Below, one piece after another: positions 1 to 12,582 of a stretch of 64,000 nt of DNA. Under the pieces are notes generated by a model that saw only the letters and a program-made list of their open reading frames with translations, was not told where the DNA came from and made no database searches. The stretch's first letter is position 1. Each line of letters begins with the position of its first letter. A program made the translations under genes and the position numbers. Source of the DNA: Eutrigla gurnardus. Its lineage: Eukaryota; Chordata; Actinopteri; Perciformes; Triglidae. The stretch covers positions 10,605,797-10,669,796 of the forward strand of contig OY741266.1 in NCBI GenBank assembly GCA_963514095.1, read 5' to 3'.

Positions 1-3000
1 TGTTTGGTTTAAATCTGTGGCTAAAATGATTTTGTAGGTTGGATCTGCCTTTCCTTGCTAGACTTTTTTTTTGATGCTGAAAGAAAATTACGCTTAATGC
101 AAACAGATAGGCTGTGTGTACTTAGACTGATCTGTTTTATGGTGAAGATGAATGAGGAGAAGAATTAAGGAGAGCAGGGTAAAAGAGTACGTTAGACAGC
201 ATGCCCGAGAATCCAATTAATTATAGCAGACTATGAGCATCTCCCATCACAGAGAACAGAGAGCAGTGGAGAGAGGAGAGGATGGGAAATGAAAGAAGGC
301 CGAGGAGGGAAAAGGAGGATGAGGGAAAAAAGGAAGATGAAGGGAGAGGAGGTTCTGGCCAGCAGAGCCGGCCAGTCACTTCTCTCTGTAGTTGCTGATA
401 AGACTAATCTGAATATAGTAATGCCACATGCACTTGAAATGTAAAATCTTTTGGCCTGATATCAGGACTCTGACTTGGTTTCACTTGCCGGTCCAGACAG
501 GAGCGGCTGCACCACTAGAGAACTTTAGCCTCAGTGCAGGGAGGAGCTGGATCTGATTAATGATAGTCCCAGTGAATTTTGTTCTCTCCATGTATTCACA
601 CGGTTTCCCTCTCATTTTCCAAAAAATGAAATATTCTCTGAATGACATACCTTTAGTTATCCACATGAATATGAATCTTTGGAAGATTTCCCTGAGGCCT
701 TGTATATGATAGCTTTTTGGATGTGTCAATGACAACCTCAAAGGCTAAACAGTAGACCAACTATGTTTCTATAAATGACTACAGCTCGTTTCTCCACTAG
801 ATGTGGATGTATGTAAAAAGAAATATGTAAAATTGTTTATTTTGTAAACGTTCAATTTTCTTAAACTGACTAATTATGTAAACAATCTCATTGTGAATGA
901 CGAGAGGTGTTTGTAATTGCAGAACCAAAATCTTGATCAATCAAAAGAAAATAACCCAATGAAACTACCACCCCACCAAACTCTGTTCCCAAATGTAACA
1001 CTTAAAAGCGTCTTTAAATATGTATTTGATCATTTTCCAAGTATAATAAATATCAGTCACTTTTTTAAATCCACATGAACCACTCTTTACATCGTCATGA
1101 ATTAGATCCAACAAACGGCACTTATTTAAAAAGAAGTATGTCACTTTTATAGCTATTTTTTATAGCATTTAAAAGGCTGTTTTTAAACAGAGTCTGGCGC
1201 AGTTCTCGCTCTGTATAAAACACCAGGGCTACGTTACATCACCTCCAGCAAAAACAGCATCATCAATCATCACAGAATATGAATACCAGCTCAGCTACAA
1301 ATGCAAAAAGACAAATCCGCCAGCAGGTTGACAGGTCATTCACTACCAGGTCTATTTGTAACCGATAGCGATAACGTTATCTTCACTTCACCTGTTGGTC
1401 ATCTGCTCCGCTGTATGTTTGGAGAGGCTCCACCACACTGGCTGAAACACGAGAGCAGAGGATATAAATGGTGGTGTGTATTTATATCAGCGGTGCACGA
1501 ATATAGGGGAAACACTGGCCATACCTTCGATCGCATGTTGACATGTTTCTGATGTTGCTTGCAGGTAAAGGTATGCCTTGTTTTCTCTGCTTCTAAGCCA
1601 AAGGCACATTTACTGCAACGCATTACAATTGGGCAGTTTTCCAAGTTTTTCGGTACCGGGTAGAATTGTCACAATGTGGACCAAAATGGTTGGTACTATT
1701 TTACGTAAGCCCACTTCATATTTTTGTTTTACAGGAAGTTAATTGGATTGTTTTATTTAAAAAAAACAAATAATTTCTTTAGTCATTTTTTGAATATTGT
1801 TAAATAGGTGCAAAATATGACGGGATCTAAATGGGTTAAAAGATGCTTTATCATCTCCACTTTAAAGATGACATTTTCAGACTCATACTTATATTTTGGG
1901 TTTACTAGACAATGTTGATGTGCTGATTATACCTCTATTCCCCCTCTGTCTGAACATAATTTGCGTTGCTAATTACACTGTTTGCAGTACTTTCACAGAC
2001 ACCATATTTGTTTGTTATGTACAGGATTATTTTTGAGTCATCTTTTTCAAAATCACCACTGTGTTAGAACTTTTATCTTCAACTGTGATTGGTAAAGAAT
2101 CAATGGAGATTTAACCAATAAGGGTCAATAATACAGTTTTTTGTTGTTGTTGTTGTTGCTGATGCATTACACAGTAAGTGTTTGGACCAAAAATGGAAAA
2201 CACCTCTAGAATGTGATGAAATCCATTGAAATAAGCTGCATATAACACAAAATCTTTGTGTTGAGAATGTGTCAGAGGATGTATATTTAAATCTGTGACC
2301 ATCTACTCTATTGTGGTCAGAATTTCTAGTGTTTTCCACTTCCCCTCTTTCCCCTCCCAGCCTTCTCATTTAAAACATAACAAGCAACACTTCACAATTA
2401 TCGCCTGCGAGTGATTAGTCCCAGTCTTTTGTCTCTCTTTCTCTTCCTGTGTCTCTTCACACTTCAGAGCAGAGCGGAGTCGGTTTGCTCCCTACAATAA
2501 TAATCTCTTTGCACAATAAGCCAGGAAATAACAAGTTCAAGTGTGCAGCCTTCGCAACACTTGCCCCCTCAGTCGTTCACTGGAGGTCCCCTGAGGGGGA
2601 AAACGCCGCTCGTATTCAAACATGAGTAACGAGGGAAAGAAAGGCGAGTGGGTGAGGAATTGTGGAGGAGCTGCTGTTTAATGAAAGAGGGTTATAATAG
2701 AGTGCTGTGCTGGGACAAGTGAAGTCCTCGCTCAGCTTGTTGATCTTGCTGATGTATGCTATGTCAGATTGTTGCTTAATTGACTCGGGTTGTGCCCAGC
2801 TGAAGGTTATCCTATCAAAGTCATTTCACCTGTCAGCAACTCACTTTATTTCTGTCCTGCAAGCTATGCTGATTTAGTTCAGCAAAGTCTGGGTATTTCT
2901 TTAAATACCGTTAAAGCACACACTGTAGGGGTCTTTATGTTATTATATGACTGAGTCAGCCCTGGCCAATTTGGTGCCCTGGTCAAGATCTAGCTGGTTC

Positions 3001-3096
3001 CCCTTGCATCGCAGCTAATTATTAATGATGTTGTTGTGGGCTTCTTTTGTAATATTCTGAAATTATTGTTTTTTTACTTCCCACATTTGGGACAGC

Positions 3097-3375
3097 CCTA
3101 TGGGTCGTGACTCAACCCGCCAGACTGTGTGTTACACAGAACCATCTGGGAAGCAGTTATTGGGAACTGGGCAGGCAACATATTCATACTGTTGGGAGGA
3201 GAGCGAAAACATCTTCTCCATGGAGAAAAGCCTTCTGTGCCGTTCTCTGCTCTTATTTCAATGAGGAAATGCTCTCCAGTTCTGATATAACTGATGCTAT
3301 TGCAGCATCTACGCCAACCTCTCCAGGAGTTGTTGTTGTTGTTCAGTACAAGCCAGCTCACACTGACACTCATTC
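3097..3375 (+). repeat. dispersed repeat, copy 1 (GGGTCGTGACTC / TTACACAGAACC family)
   Basis: Shares ordered blocks with 11829-12200: TTACACAGAACC(A/G)TCT, GCTCTTCTATCA-like then GATGCTATTGCAGCAT and AACCTCTxCAGGAG. Both copies lack coding capacity. It is a non-autonomous interspersed repeat of unknown class; short open frames over it are incidental. Confidence 0.6.
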
Positions 3376-4564
3376 TTTTTCATAATGCTTTTAGATCCTT
3401 TTACTTTCCATTTTTCTAGCTATTTCCCACCTGTCTGCTGTCGACTCACCCCATCTCTTCCTCTGTCCTCCCTCCAGTCCTCTCTTACTCGTCAGTGGTC
3501 TCCCCGAAATAAGCTGTTGTTAATGGCAGCATTAATGGGCACTGCTGTGGCATTTTGGGGGCTACTTAAAGTCTTGCTGGGGCATTAGTCATGTCTCCGG
3601 AGTGTGACGTGGGCAGAGCATTGGCGACATGACGTGCACGGCGAGCAGGTATTTATGCGAGCCAGACGGCTGACCTTTCCCTGCAGAATCCTCCACGACG
3701 GGAGAGGTGATGTCTGGGTAATTAATGGTGTGAAACCTCGATGGCTCGTCACATGTGACACCGGGGGGGAAGCCTAGGAAGAGCAGGGAGGTATTCGGAT
3801 CTGCCCATCTGTCTTTTTCCCCCGGTGAAAATTTGTTCCCATTTGTTCATCAAAGCATCCAAAGTTAATTTTGGATGCTTTGATGATAATGACATATAAG
3901 AATGGAAGGAGAATCTGACTGACAGCCGAACTGAAGAGTGTCACACGAATCAACTGGAGCTCATTGTTTTTTGTCCGAGCAGGTGAAGGTGTTGTCCTCT
4001 GAGATTTGAAGGAGAGCTAACGCACATGGAGCACAGTTAGAGGCACCATTTCCCCCTTGACTTCATATTCGTAGACGCTGCAGCATTCCTGCATCTTCAC
4101 TTCTCCTCCACTGAACAGGGCTGCTTTTGTCTGGGTAACTCTGAATTCTTTCTCTGTCAGAGAACAATGAAACAACCACTGGCTACCGGCTGGTACTCCG
4201 TCAGCATCAGTGCCTGGCCGAGCCGGGAGTTGTCGGATCAAACACAGACCGTGGTGGAAATTACACTTGTGTCAGAACGTCCTCCGTCAGCGCGTCTCCT
4301 CATTCTTACAAACTGCACTTACCACTGTGTCACTGTGTGCATTTGTGTTTCCCCTTCAGTTTATACTAGTTGCTTTTAATAAATATGATTGTAAATTATC
4401 TGTACTGCACTTAAACATTTCACTGTGACATTTATTTCTTTCTGTTTCCATATGAATGAGAATATTCTGGTTCGATTTTGGCTTGTAAATGACATGAAGA
4501 AACAGGGAAACAGTAGTTCCTGCCTGCAGTAAACTAGAGATAAACGAGATGGAGAGGCGACAGC

Positions 4565-4960
4565 CATGTTAGCGTCTCGGCGAGGCTGTGCTCAGTGCTG
4601 CTTTAATGCCAATGTTTTTAGCAGGTATAATATCCACCATCTTTAGTTAGCATGCCGGCATTCCTCATCACTCAAAATATGTGCAACCAAGGCCGATGGC
4701 AATGTCGTCAACCCGCCAAAATATTATGTCATGTGTGCCATATAACCTAAGTAAAAAAAAAAGTAAAGAGGTCACTCAAGCTGCTCCTTGTTTCCCTGAA
4801 AACCACGAATGTCAGCGGCACTTTGACGATACGTACACAGTCCTGCTGGTGGCGCTAGATGAAATCTCATGAAGATCCCTCCTCAGGCCGCCACAGATAT
4901 CTGTACCGAATTTGCATCCATCATGTCTGATTGCCCCACTGTCTTGACTGTGATCGTTGT
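4565..4960 (+). repeat. common teleost interspersed repeat (TTAGCATGCC... GGCGCTAGATGAAA type)
   Basis: Contains ordered landmarks of a repeat very abundant in fish genomes: TTTTTAGCAGGTATAATATC, ACCATCTTTAGTTAGCATG, GGCCGATGGCAATGTC, GGTGGCGCTAGATGAAA and CTGTACCGAATTTGCATCCA. Non-coding and diverged. The family is recognised from memory; its class is not certain. Confidence 0.6.
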
Positions 4961-5931
4961 CAGCTGTCAGTCTGTTTGGCTTTTCACCTCTCAGTCACAG
5001 CCCCACCCCTCCCATTCATAGCCGCCGCCCGCCGACAAGCTGTCGACTCCACTCAACCTGAACCGTCTCCTAACTGAGACCTATAGTGTGGGCTCCTCCA
5101 CAAGAGAGAGAGACGGAGGCTAGAAAGAGATCACACAGGAAACCCCCTCTGGTGTTAAGGTCACGCTCTGAGAAGCCTGATTAACCTGAGGAGGTGAGCG
5201 TGTTTCCATTGTACCTGCTATGTCGGGGTGTGTGTAAGTGTGTGTGAGGGATGGCCGGTGAAGGAGGTGCCCCCGGTCTCGCCTGTCCTCCCTGGTGCTT
5301 CTGTGTAATTAGTGGGGAGACTAACGAGCTTCTCCTGCTCTAACGAGGCTGACTTTTTATTAGAACTGCTAATTGCTCCATAACAAGGGAATACCGGCTT
5401 TGTGTTCAGGAAGCAGAGCAACTGTGTGTGTGTGAGAGTTGTGTATGAAACGTCTGCAGTGTCTGCTGCTGAGGCAATGTGTGGGTGTACCGTGGGGGTA
5501 TAGCAGCTTTTTGTTGGCCCTTATCGTGTGCCAAAGCAGGAACATCACAGGCATCTCTCGTTTCTCAGTGGAGCCTGGCTTTCTAGCTAGCTAGCTCACT
5601 TAGCTACACTCCACGAACAAATGTTACGTTTTCTTACCTTATGTGTTTTATCCAGCGACTCTTTTTTTTTTGTCAGCCGTGGAGCAAAGAACGAGCGAGA
5701 TTGGTTGTTCGTGGTCCGAAACACAGGCATCGTAGCTTCAGCATTCATTCTAGTATTTTCACCTTAAAATTATCTTTTAAATTGACAAACACCAAATGTG
5801 TAATTCATGGCACAATTCAAACTCACCATAGACTACTGTACATATTTCTCCCAAAATAAGGTCCCATGGGAAACAGTGGAGGGGGCGTGGTTTAGCCTCT
5901 CAATTTGCTACAGTCAGGAGCACACTGTGTC

Positions 5932-5935
<4 letters not shown>

Positions 5936-6001
<66 letters not shown>
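5936..6001 (+). repeat. (GT)n microsatellite
   Basis: About 33 nearly perfect GT units inside the presumed first intron of rhbdl3. Confidence 0.97.
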
Positions 6002-6002
<1 letters not shown>

Positions 6003-6059
6003 CCTCATAGCTCTAACTAGGTAACCAGCGTGCTCAACTGCCTGCCACTGTTTCCTTAA

Positions 6060-6430
6060 CCTGCCCTCCCCGAGTCACTAATGTCCCAATTGGATATGGA
6101 TTTATTACTGCAGGGGACATTTGGCGATTGTAATGCTTCATATGCTACATATAAAAGGTGTGCTGAGCAGTGATTTTAATGCCATCTGGAGGTGACACAT
6201 TTTTATTCATTAGAGTATTAATTATAGTCATAAATGCCTGCTGTTTTTTTTTAGCCCAAAATTTGAGTCATATCTGGACACGCGTTGCATTTTGAGAGGA
6301 TTTATCCACGATTTTAATGCCAACAGCCTGCAGTCCAGTTGCAATGGGAAAAAAACCCATTACAAGAGTGAGACACTGCCAGCTCATTAAATGGGCTGTT
6401 ATAATGTCAGCCACAGGTAATAAGTCAGTT
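6060..6430. promoter_or_regulatory. possible intronic enhancer-like block
   Basis: Unique sequence free of simple repeats and dense in TAAT/ATTA cores (for example ATTAATTATAG, TTCATTAGAG). GATTTTAATGCCA occurs twice, near 6171 and 6311. This is the look of a conserved non-coding element, but conservation cannot be seen from one genome. Confidence 0.2.
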
Positions 6431-6926
6431 TGCCGTCATGCAATGTAACAGGCAATACACTATCACCTATACAGTAGCAACCCTTTAAAGTAGAGGCGTG
6501 CAATTGTACAGGGATGAATTGATAGTTTAAAACAAAAAGGTCAACATGGAAAGTATCGAAAAGAGCCTCGATATGTCGATGAGTCAGTAGCTTGTTTTGT
6601 CTGTGTGTCAGCAGATCGAACAGGTAGCGGCTGTTTTTTTACTGGGACGTCCTTATAATAGCTCAGTAGTGCACGGTACTGTCTGACTCTGTGGGGGGAT
6701 TGGGAGTAATTACACTGCTGGAAAGGCTACACTGACTTTGCCATACCAGTTATTTAACAAGAAGAAAGGCAATAATAATATACAGACATCTGATAATATA
6801 GTAATCTATTTTGAGCTTAATTCCCAAAATAACAGTGTGTAGCGTAAAGTATTTGAGTCGGGCACACCTTTGCAGAGTCATGCTTTCATGTTGACTGTGT
6901 ATTTCAGACATGCGACTCAGTAACAG

Positions 6927-7100
6927 GGCTGCATGGTGGTGTAGTGGTAAGCACTGTCGCCAAATACAGGTTTGGTTAATTACTGATGATAAAGGTGTGT
7001 ATGTGAGCTGTCTGTCTCTATGTCTACATGTCAGCCCTGTGCTAGACAGGCGACCTGGGATCGGCTCCAGCTCCCCCACACGACCCTTCACAGGATGAAC
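6927..7100 (+). repeat. degenerate, internally deleted copy of the 23.0-kb tRNA-like SINE
   Basis: Starts GGGCTGCATGGTGGTGTAGTGG, jumps over the middle of the element, and resumes at GTGAGCTGTCTGTCTCTA through CAGCCCTGTGCTAGACAGGCGACC and GGGATCGGCTCCAGC. Compare the fuller copy at 23034-23430. Confidence 0.8.
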
Positions 7101-7867
7101 TGTGATTATTATTAGTAAGTAACTATGGAGTTCTTCTCTGATTCTTGTTAATATCAAACAACATTGCCTAACAGTCCCCTGCATCTTAAAGCTTTCCCCT
7201 CACAAACAAATACAGTCTATGCTTGCACCGAAACACACACACACGGTCATACACAGAAAATACTTTCCTCGAATCACTCCTTTGTCCTCTGCCCCACTAT
7301 TATTATGGTCATATCCTAGCTCAAGGGCTACCGGGGCTCCTGTTGCTTAGGTTACACGTTATTGCACCCTCAAGTCATTCCCATCATCACGCCTGTTGCC
7401 TTGCTGATTGGTCGTGCATGCTGCACCGCATCGTGATGATGCCTCAGGCGGCTGCAGTGCGTTGTATTAACGCGGCATGTTTATTGCTTCACAGGTCACA
7501 CATGTTCGGGGTGCTGAATGACTTTACTGTATTGTATTATTTTCCTGTGTAAGATGAGATGACTTTGTGGGGGATTAAGACTTACGTTTCCTTCACTCTC
7601 AGAAGGAAGAGTGACAGGCAGCATGACTCACAGCAAGGGTCTTCATACCAGTTCAGAGCCAACAGTTTGTGATTACATGGTACAGTTTGAGCAGTGTTCC
7701 CGCATAGCTCCCAGGATGCATCCTGTCTGACATGTTGATGATGTTGTTATGAAAGGGTTTTTTTGTAACCTTTGTTGAATATGCAGTAGTTTATCATCAG
7801 CAATGTAGATAGTGCTCTGTTTTTACCCTTTTCTTAAAAAAAGAAAAAAAAAAACCTTGCTTGGAAG

Positions 7868-8507
7868 TACAACGGCGTATTAGGGCCACTATCAAAAAAA
7901 GAAAAAAAATGGAGCCGAGAGCAATATTCAGAGGGAAAAAAGTTGCAAATTTGCTAGTTTAAAGTGGCAAATTTGCTAGTTCATTACGGTGCTAACAACC
8001 GGCATTTGTGCTTGTCATATACTATATTGTCATCTTATGGGTGTTTGTTGATCGGGTGGTTCGGCTAAGCTAGCGGTAGGTCATAGAGGAAGTAAACACG
8101 TTGCTTGACCCGGATGTTTGCCGTTGCTACAACAACAAGTGAAAGCTACCGCTAGCATCTTAGCCCAACCACCCGATCAACAAACATCCATAAGATGACA
8201 ATTTGGCCCATATAAAATTAACCAACAATAACCATTAACAGCCATCACCCTAAGAACCTTAGCAAAGTGTTGTCACACGTTGGGATGGATTAATTAGAAA
8301 AATAAATGCGAAATTCATGGGAAGTTAGCTAGCATAAATGCCGGTTGTTAGCATCATAATAAACTAGCAAATGTGCCACTTTAAAACTAGCAAATTTGCT
8401 AGTTTTAAAGTCGCAAATTTGTGACATTTTTCTCAGAATATTGCCCACCTCTTTCGGCTCCGTTTTTTTTTTTTTTTTTTCTACAGTGGTCCTAATACGC
8501 CGTCGTA
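7868..8507. mobile_element. 640-bp fold-back (palindromic) DNA element
   Basis: The ends are inverted repeats: left TACAACGGCGTATTAGGGCC, right end reading TACGACGGCGTATTAGGACC on the minus strand. Inner blocks also mirror one another: GGAGCCGA/TCGGCTCC, the AGCAAATTTGCTAG arrays, CTAACAACCGGCAT/ATGCCGGTTGTTAG, and TGTTGATCGGGTGGTT/AACCACCCGATCAACA. Most of the element is therefore one long imperfect hairpin with a central spacer near 8080-8140. TGGAAG flanks it on both sides (7862-7867 and 8508-8513), a 6-bp target duplication. No coding capacity; mobilised in trans if at all. Confidence 0.85.
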
Positions 8508-9296
8508 TGGAAGCATGTATGCATGAGGTTTTTATTTATATTATATACGTTTTTGAACTTATGAAAATGAGAGTAAAATTTTGTCCTATTTATATGATTA
8601 TCACACGCTAACATTGACTACTTAAGCTCATGACAGACTCAGTGCTTGTGTGACGTAATAGATTTGACATTGGCCCCAGTTTGCTGTTAGCAAACCAGGA
8701 AGGGATTGAGTTACTCTCTGTCTCGCTTAATTCACTTTGGATTCTCTTCATTCATACAGGCAGCAGCTCATCTGCAGCTCAAACCTCCTGGACAGTGACC
8801 CACAGTAGTGCAGGTCAGAAGTCAGGGAAAGTGCCTGAGGTCACAGGGTCAGTCCAGAAGTTGATCACAAGGTCTAAGGTGGCCTCCTGCCAAGTCTTTC
8901 TCTCTTTCTTATTTTTAAGGAATATGATGATGATCTAACGAAGTTAAATATCTACAAATTCATTTTCATTCAATCATTGTCATTTAATTAGTTTTCCACT
9001 CAGTTGTATTGACTGTGTCACTCTTATTCATCCATATTTCCTATATTTATCCACATTTGAATAACTTGTTATTATGTTTGGTCATATCAATTAAAAAAAG
9101 CATTGGGCTGCATTGAGCATCGCTGATAGGAGGAGAGGATTTTGAGTAATGTGGTGCTTATCGAAACAATTTGATTGAACTTTTGTCCGAGCGCATTTTG
9201 CATTTTCATAACCATGTTATTGTTCCTGCTCCATAAGGCTTGTTTTGCAAACAGCAAAGGCAGCGTGATGTAAATCCCTCAGATTAAAATAATCGC

Positions 9297-9313
9297 ACAC
9301 ACACACACACGCA
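9297..9313. repeat. short (CA)n tract
   Basis: About eight CA units in presumed intron 1. Confidence 0.9.
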
Positions 9314-9448
9314 AATCCTGGTGCAGACATAATACCACAAAACATTCACAGCCAATGAGCTTTCATATTGTGCAGCATGGTGTCAGTGCGGAGGAGAAAA
9401 ACAGCAGAGGGTGGGGAGTAGGAAGCAAAGGAGGGCTGGTTTAGGCTG

Positions 9449-9475
9449 TGGGGTGGGGGTGGGGGGTGGGGGGGC
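9449..9475. repeat. G-rich low-complexity tract
   Basis: GTGGGGTGGGGGTGGGGGGTG and following G runs give at least four runs of four or more Gs on the + strand, so a G-quadruplex could form. Confidence 0.7.
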
Positions 9476-10801
9476 ACATTGAACACAATACAAGGCTTTT
9501 TGTCTTCGGCCTCATTTTCATAAAGCTGAATATTAAGGAACTAGAGGGTAGGCGGTTTGTAAGGGTCAGGGAGTTTTTCCAACTATTGAAATCTGCACAG
9601 AGAGCCTGGAGAAACGATGCAGCCTGGACAAACATAAAATATACAAAAGGCTACAGTGAAAAAAATATACACAAAACAACTTAAAATTTGATTTAATCTA
9701 GCCAGCGGGGTGACAGACTGAGCAATCGTTATGTTTAAAAGTAAGTGGATATCATACTTTATATATATACTTTAAAAAAAATCCCCTATTCTTACTGCTG
9801 TTGAAACTGCACCTCACAGGTTGATTACAGGATATTTATCTCAAGCTATTAAGACCCTTTTTTAAGAAATGTTCTTAGCCATCTATGGGAATAAATCTTT
9901 TTCAGTATATGAATATCACACAAAGCACATTGACAATTGGCATTTTTCACAATTCATCCAAACATTCTATCGATTCATTCAGATTTATTAACAGATAATT
10001 AAAACGTGTGTCAGTTTGAGTGTTCAGTTTGTGGTGAAGCTCGAGGAGTCTCATAGTGAGTTGGTCCTGTATCATATGATGTCCTTCTCTGCATGCACCT
10101 CTGGGTGCATCAGAAGGAAATGAACACTAATTGGAGTGAAGGGATTGGGTGAACCTTGCATGAAATTGCCATCGGAGGCCCATTGTTGCGAGCGTGTCCC
10201 TCTGCCGCTCCACCCCAGCAGCCAGCCTGTTGACTTCAGAGAGTGTTCAGTCCACTATGAAGCCTGCGGTGTCGCAAAAGTGGAGTGAGGGAGTGTTTGT
10301 GCAAGGAAATAATATACGGCTGCCTGCCTCTGGGAGTGACGGGGAAAGAGATAACGGGCAAATTTATTGAACTATTTATTTTTCTTCTGACAGAGACCGC
10401 ATGTTAGCTATGGAGAGAGAAAGTGAAGGGAGAGCGTGGGTGGGGGTATGAATATAGGGTGAGGGGGTGTTGTGTATGTGGGGCGGGGCGAGGAGGGCGA
10501 CTGGGGTTTTAGGGGTGCTTGAATGGGTGTGTATTTGAGAGAAAAAGATGGGGGAGGTGTGTATTGAGGGTCTTGGATTGGACTGTAATCCTTTAGTCCT
10601 GGTTAGAAATAACCCTGCGCAGTCTGGGACAAGCAATATGATAGACATACACACACATTGTTATTGTCACACATTGGTAGTGAGTGGTGAGACGCTTTGG
10701 CTGACGTTACTTCCATCATGATAAAATGGTCTCGGCAAAAACCGGCTGATTTGCTGCAAGAGAAGGTTGGTTCTTGTTAACATAAGTTTACATTTTATGC
10801 A

Positions 10802-10803
<2 letters not shown>

Positions 10804-10838
<35 letters not shown>

Positions 10839-10852
10839 TGTGTGTATGTGCG

Positions 10853-10894
<42 letters not shown>
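10804..10894 (+). repeat. compound (GT)n-(GA)n microsatellite
   Basis: Interrupted GT units to about 10859, then an uninterrupted GA run of about 17 units. Confidence 0.97.
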
Positions 10895-10896
<2 letters not shown>

Positions 10897-11467
10897 TTGA
10901 TCAGATTCAGGAGTTCTTGTTTGTTTGCAGAAACATAATAATATGCAGTCATAGAAGAATGCTCTCTAGTTTAATAGGAATATGCAAATGGTTTATGCAA
11001 AGCCTCCTTCCTCCTCCTCTTCTCCTGTTGGATGCCATGTGGCAGATGGCACATTCGCTTGTCATAAGTGAACAGCTCATTTTTTGTTAAGGTTTGTGAT
11101 CCCAGATCTGCCTTTTCTTACACAAACTCCTTATGCAATGCATACAATGATACAGCTCATCGGATGTTACTCACAATGCTGTCACACCTCCCAACACCAG
11201 ATATGTAACTTCATCCAGATGCAATCTAGCTCAGAGGGAGTCAACGTAAAGTAATGCAGAAAAATATTTTAAATTCAAATTGTTACTTTGATTTTCCTCA
11301 CTATGCATGAAGACTTATCTGTTGTTTTATTAACAATATTAGATTTTTTTATTATTAAAGTTCTGTTAGGTTTGGTTATGGGGTAAGTGAGTGTTCTAGT
11401 GCTTATTTTACTAATAAAATAGGTCTCAACACCCAAAACTCTTATCTCCATCCGGTTATCATCTAAA

Positions 11468-11640
11468 CCAGTTGTTCCCAAAGACTTGGTCGGGAACCAG
11501 ATGGGTCGCAGAAGATTTGATTTGGGTCACTAAATACATTTGCAGAATATCTTCAATTGTCTTTTATTTAACATTTTTATCGGCAGTACACCTTTGAGCC
11601 ACACGAGGGAGCAGGAATGTTTGTATTGTTCCGTTAATTG
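11468..11640 (+). repeat. teleost interspersed repeat fragment (GTTCCCAAAGACTTGG type)
   Basis: CCAGTTGTTCCCAAAGACTT, GTCGGGAACCAGATGGGTCG, then AGATTTGATTTGGGTCAC. The pattern resembles a family common in fish genomes. Non-coding; boundaries approximate. Confidence 0.5.
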
Positions 11641-11694
11641 CAGCCTGCTTATAGCATCAAATCTAATATGGGAAATTAAAAATAATTATCTAGC

Positions 11695-11730
11695 CTGTTA
11701 ACTACGCCTAAATGTAGGCGTAGTTAACAG
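11695..11730. repeat. perfect 16-bp inverted repeat with 4-base loop
   Basis: CTGTTAACTACGCCTA, loop AATG, then the exact reverse complement TAGGCGTAGTTAACAG. No T-run or gene end is near, so it is not a terminator. Confidence 0.95.
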
Positions 11731-11828
11731 TATCTGACATGTGTATATCATTTCAATTGTGCATGCAAAAATGGTCAGGAACGTTCATTTCCGCACATAT
11801 TCCCTCTTGAGTCATAGATGAGGCCCGT

Positions 11829-12210
11829 TGTGAAGATAACCTGACTCGTCAGGTTTGTTACACAGAACCGTCTAAAAGGCCTGTATTGGAACCTGTATGG
11901 AAAAAGGCCGGCACTTAAAAAAAAAAACGTGGCAAGTGATTGAATGAATCATCCATCAATCAAACTCTTGTCGTAGCCAGTCGGACGAGAAAAGCCTATT
12001 TGCTGTTTTTTGCTCTTCTATCATTGAAGAAATACATTGATGCTATTGCAGCATATGCTAACCTCTTCAGGAGCTGCTGTTTGTTTTTAGAACAGTCGCC
12101 TCTCCGAGTCATCCCACACACACCGAAGCCACGCCCACAGCTGCCAGTAGCTCCTCACAGGACACTGATTGGTCCGTACTCTGGCTTAGCGGACACAATC
12201 ACATAACTGG
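11829..12210 (+). repeat. dispersed repeat, copy 2 (partner of 3097-3375)
   Basis: Shares TTACACAGAACC, GATGCTATTGCAGCAT and AACCTCTTCAGGAG in order with copy 1. Its start (ACCTGACTCGTCAGG) and end (AAGCCTGACGAGATGG) hold inverted GACTCGTCAGG / CCTGACGAG elements, suggesting short terminal inverted repeats of a DNA-transposon relic. Confidence 0.6.
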
Positions 12211-12327
12211 AAGCCTGACGAGATGGATTTCCATGTGATATGTGTCATTGAGAGAAAAAAATGGGAAACATTGATCTTAACTGTTGGTTGCAATGACCTT
12301 TGTTAGATAATTATATATTATTTATAT

Positions 12328-12582
12328 GGGGGGTTTAGCTCAGGAGGTAGAGCGGGTTGGCTGGCAACCGCAAGATTGCCAGTTCGATCCCCGGCTCCTC
12401 CTAGCTGAGTGCCTGGTGTCCCTGAGCAAGACACCTCACCCTAATTGCTCCTGATGAGCTGGTTGTCGCCCTGCGTGGTTGACTCTGCCGTCAGTGTGTG
12501 AATGTGTGTATGAATGGGTGAATGTCAGTCATTGTTGTAAAGCGCTTTGGACAAAAGCGCTATATAAATGAGGCCATTTTAT
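12328..12582 (+). mobile_element. tRNA-derived SINE
   Basis: The head has polymerase III promoter boxes: A box TAGCTCAGGAGGTAGAGC and B box AGTTCGATCC, spaced as in a tRNA. A body follows (GTGCCTGGTGTCCCTGAGCA, GACTCTGCCGTCAGTGTGTG). The tail AAGCGCTTTGGACAAAAGCG then CTATATAAATG resembles the L2-type LINE 3' end that such fish SINEs borrow. Full length or nearly so. Confidence 0.9.

Noticed and set aside
6750..7184. 144-codon minus-strand frame
   Set aside because: Part of it is the SINE relic read backwards; no domain.
10901..10917. RFDQ reading as the end of rhbdl3 exon 1
   Set aside because: FDQ follows a translated GA microsatellite and no GT donor comes after it.
12328..12400. possible true tRNA gene
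   Set aside because: A and B boxes are present, but the anticodon arm and acceptor stem are poor and a SINE body follows.
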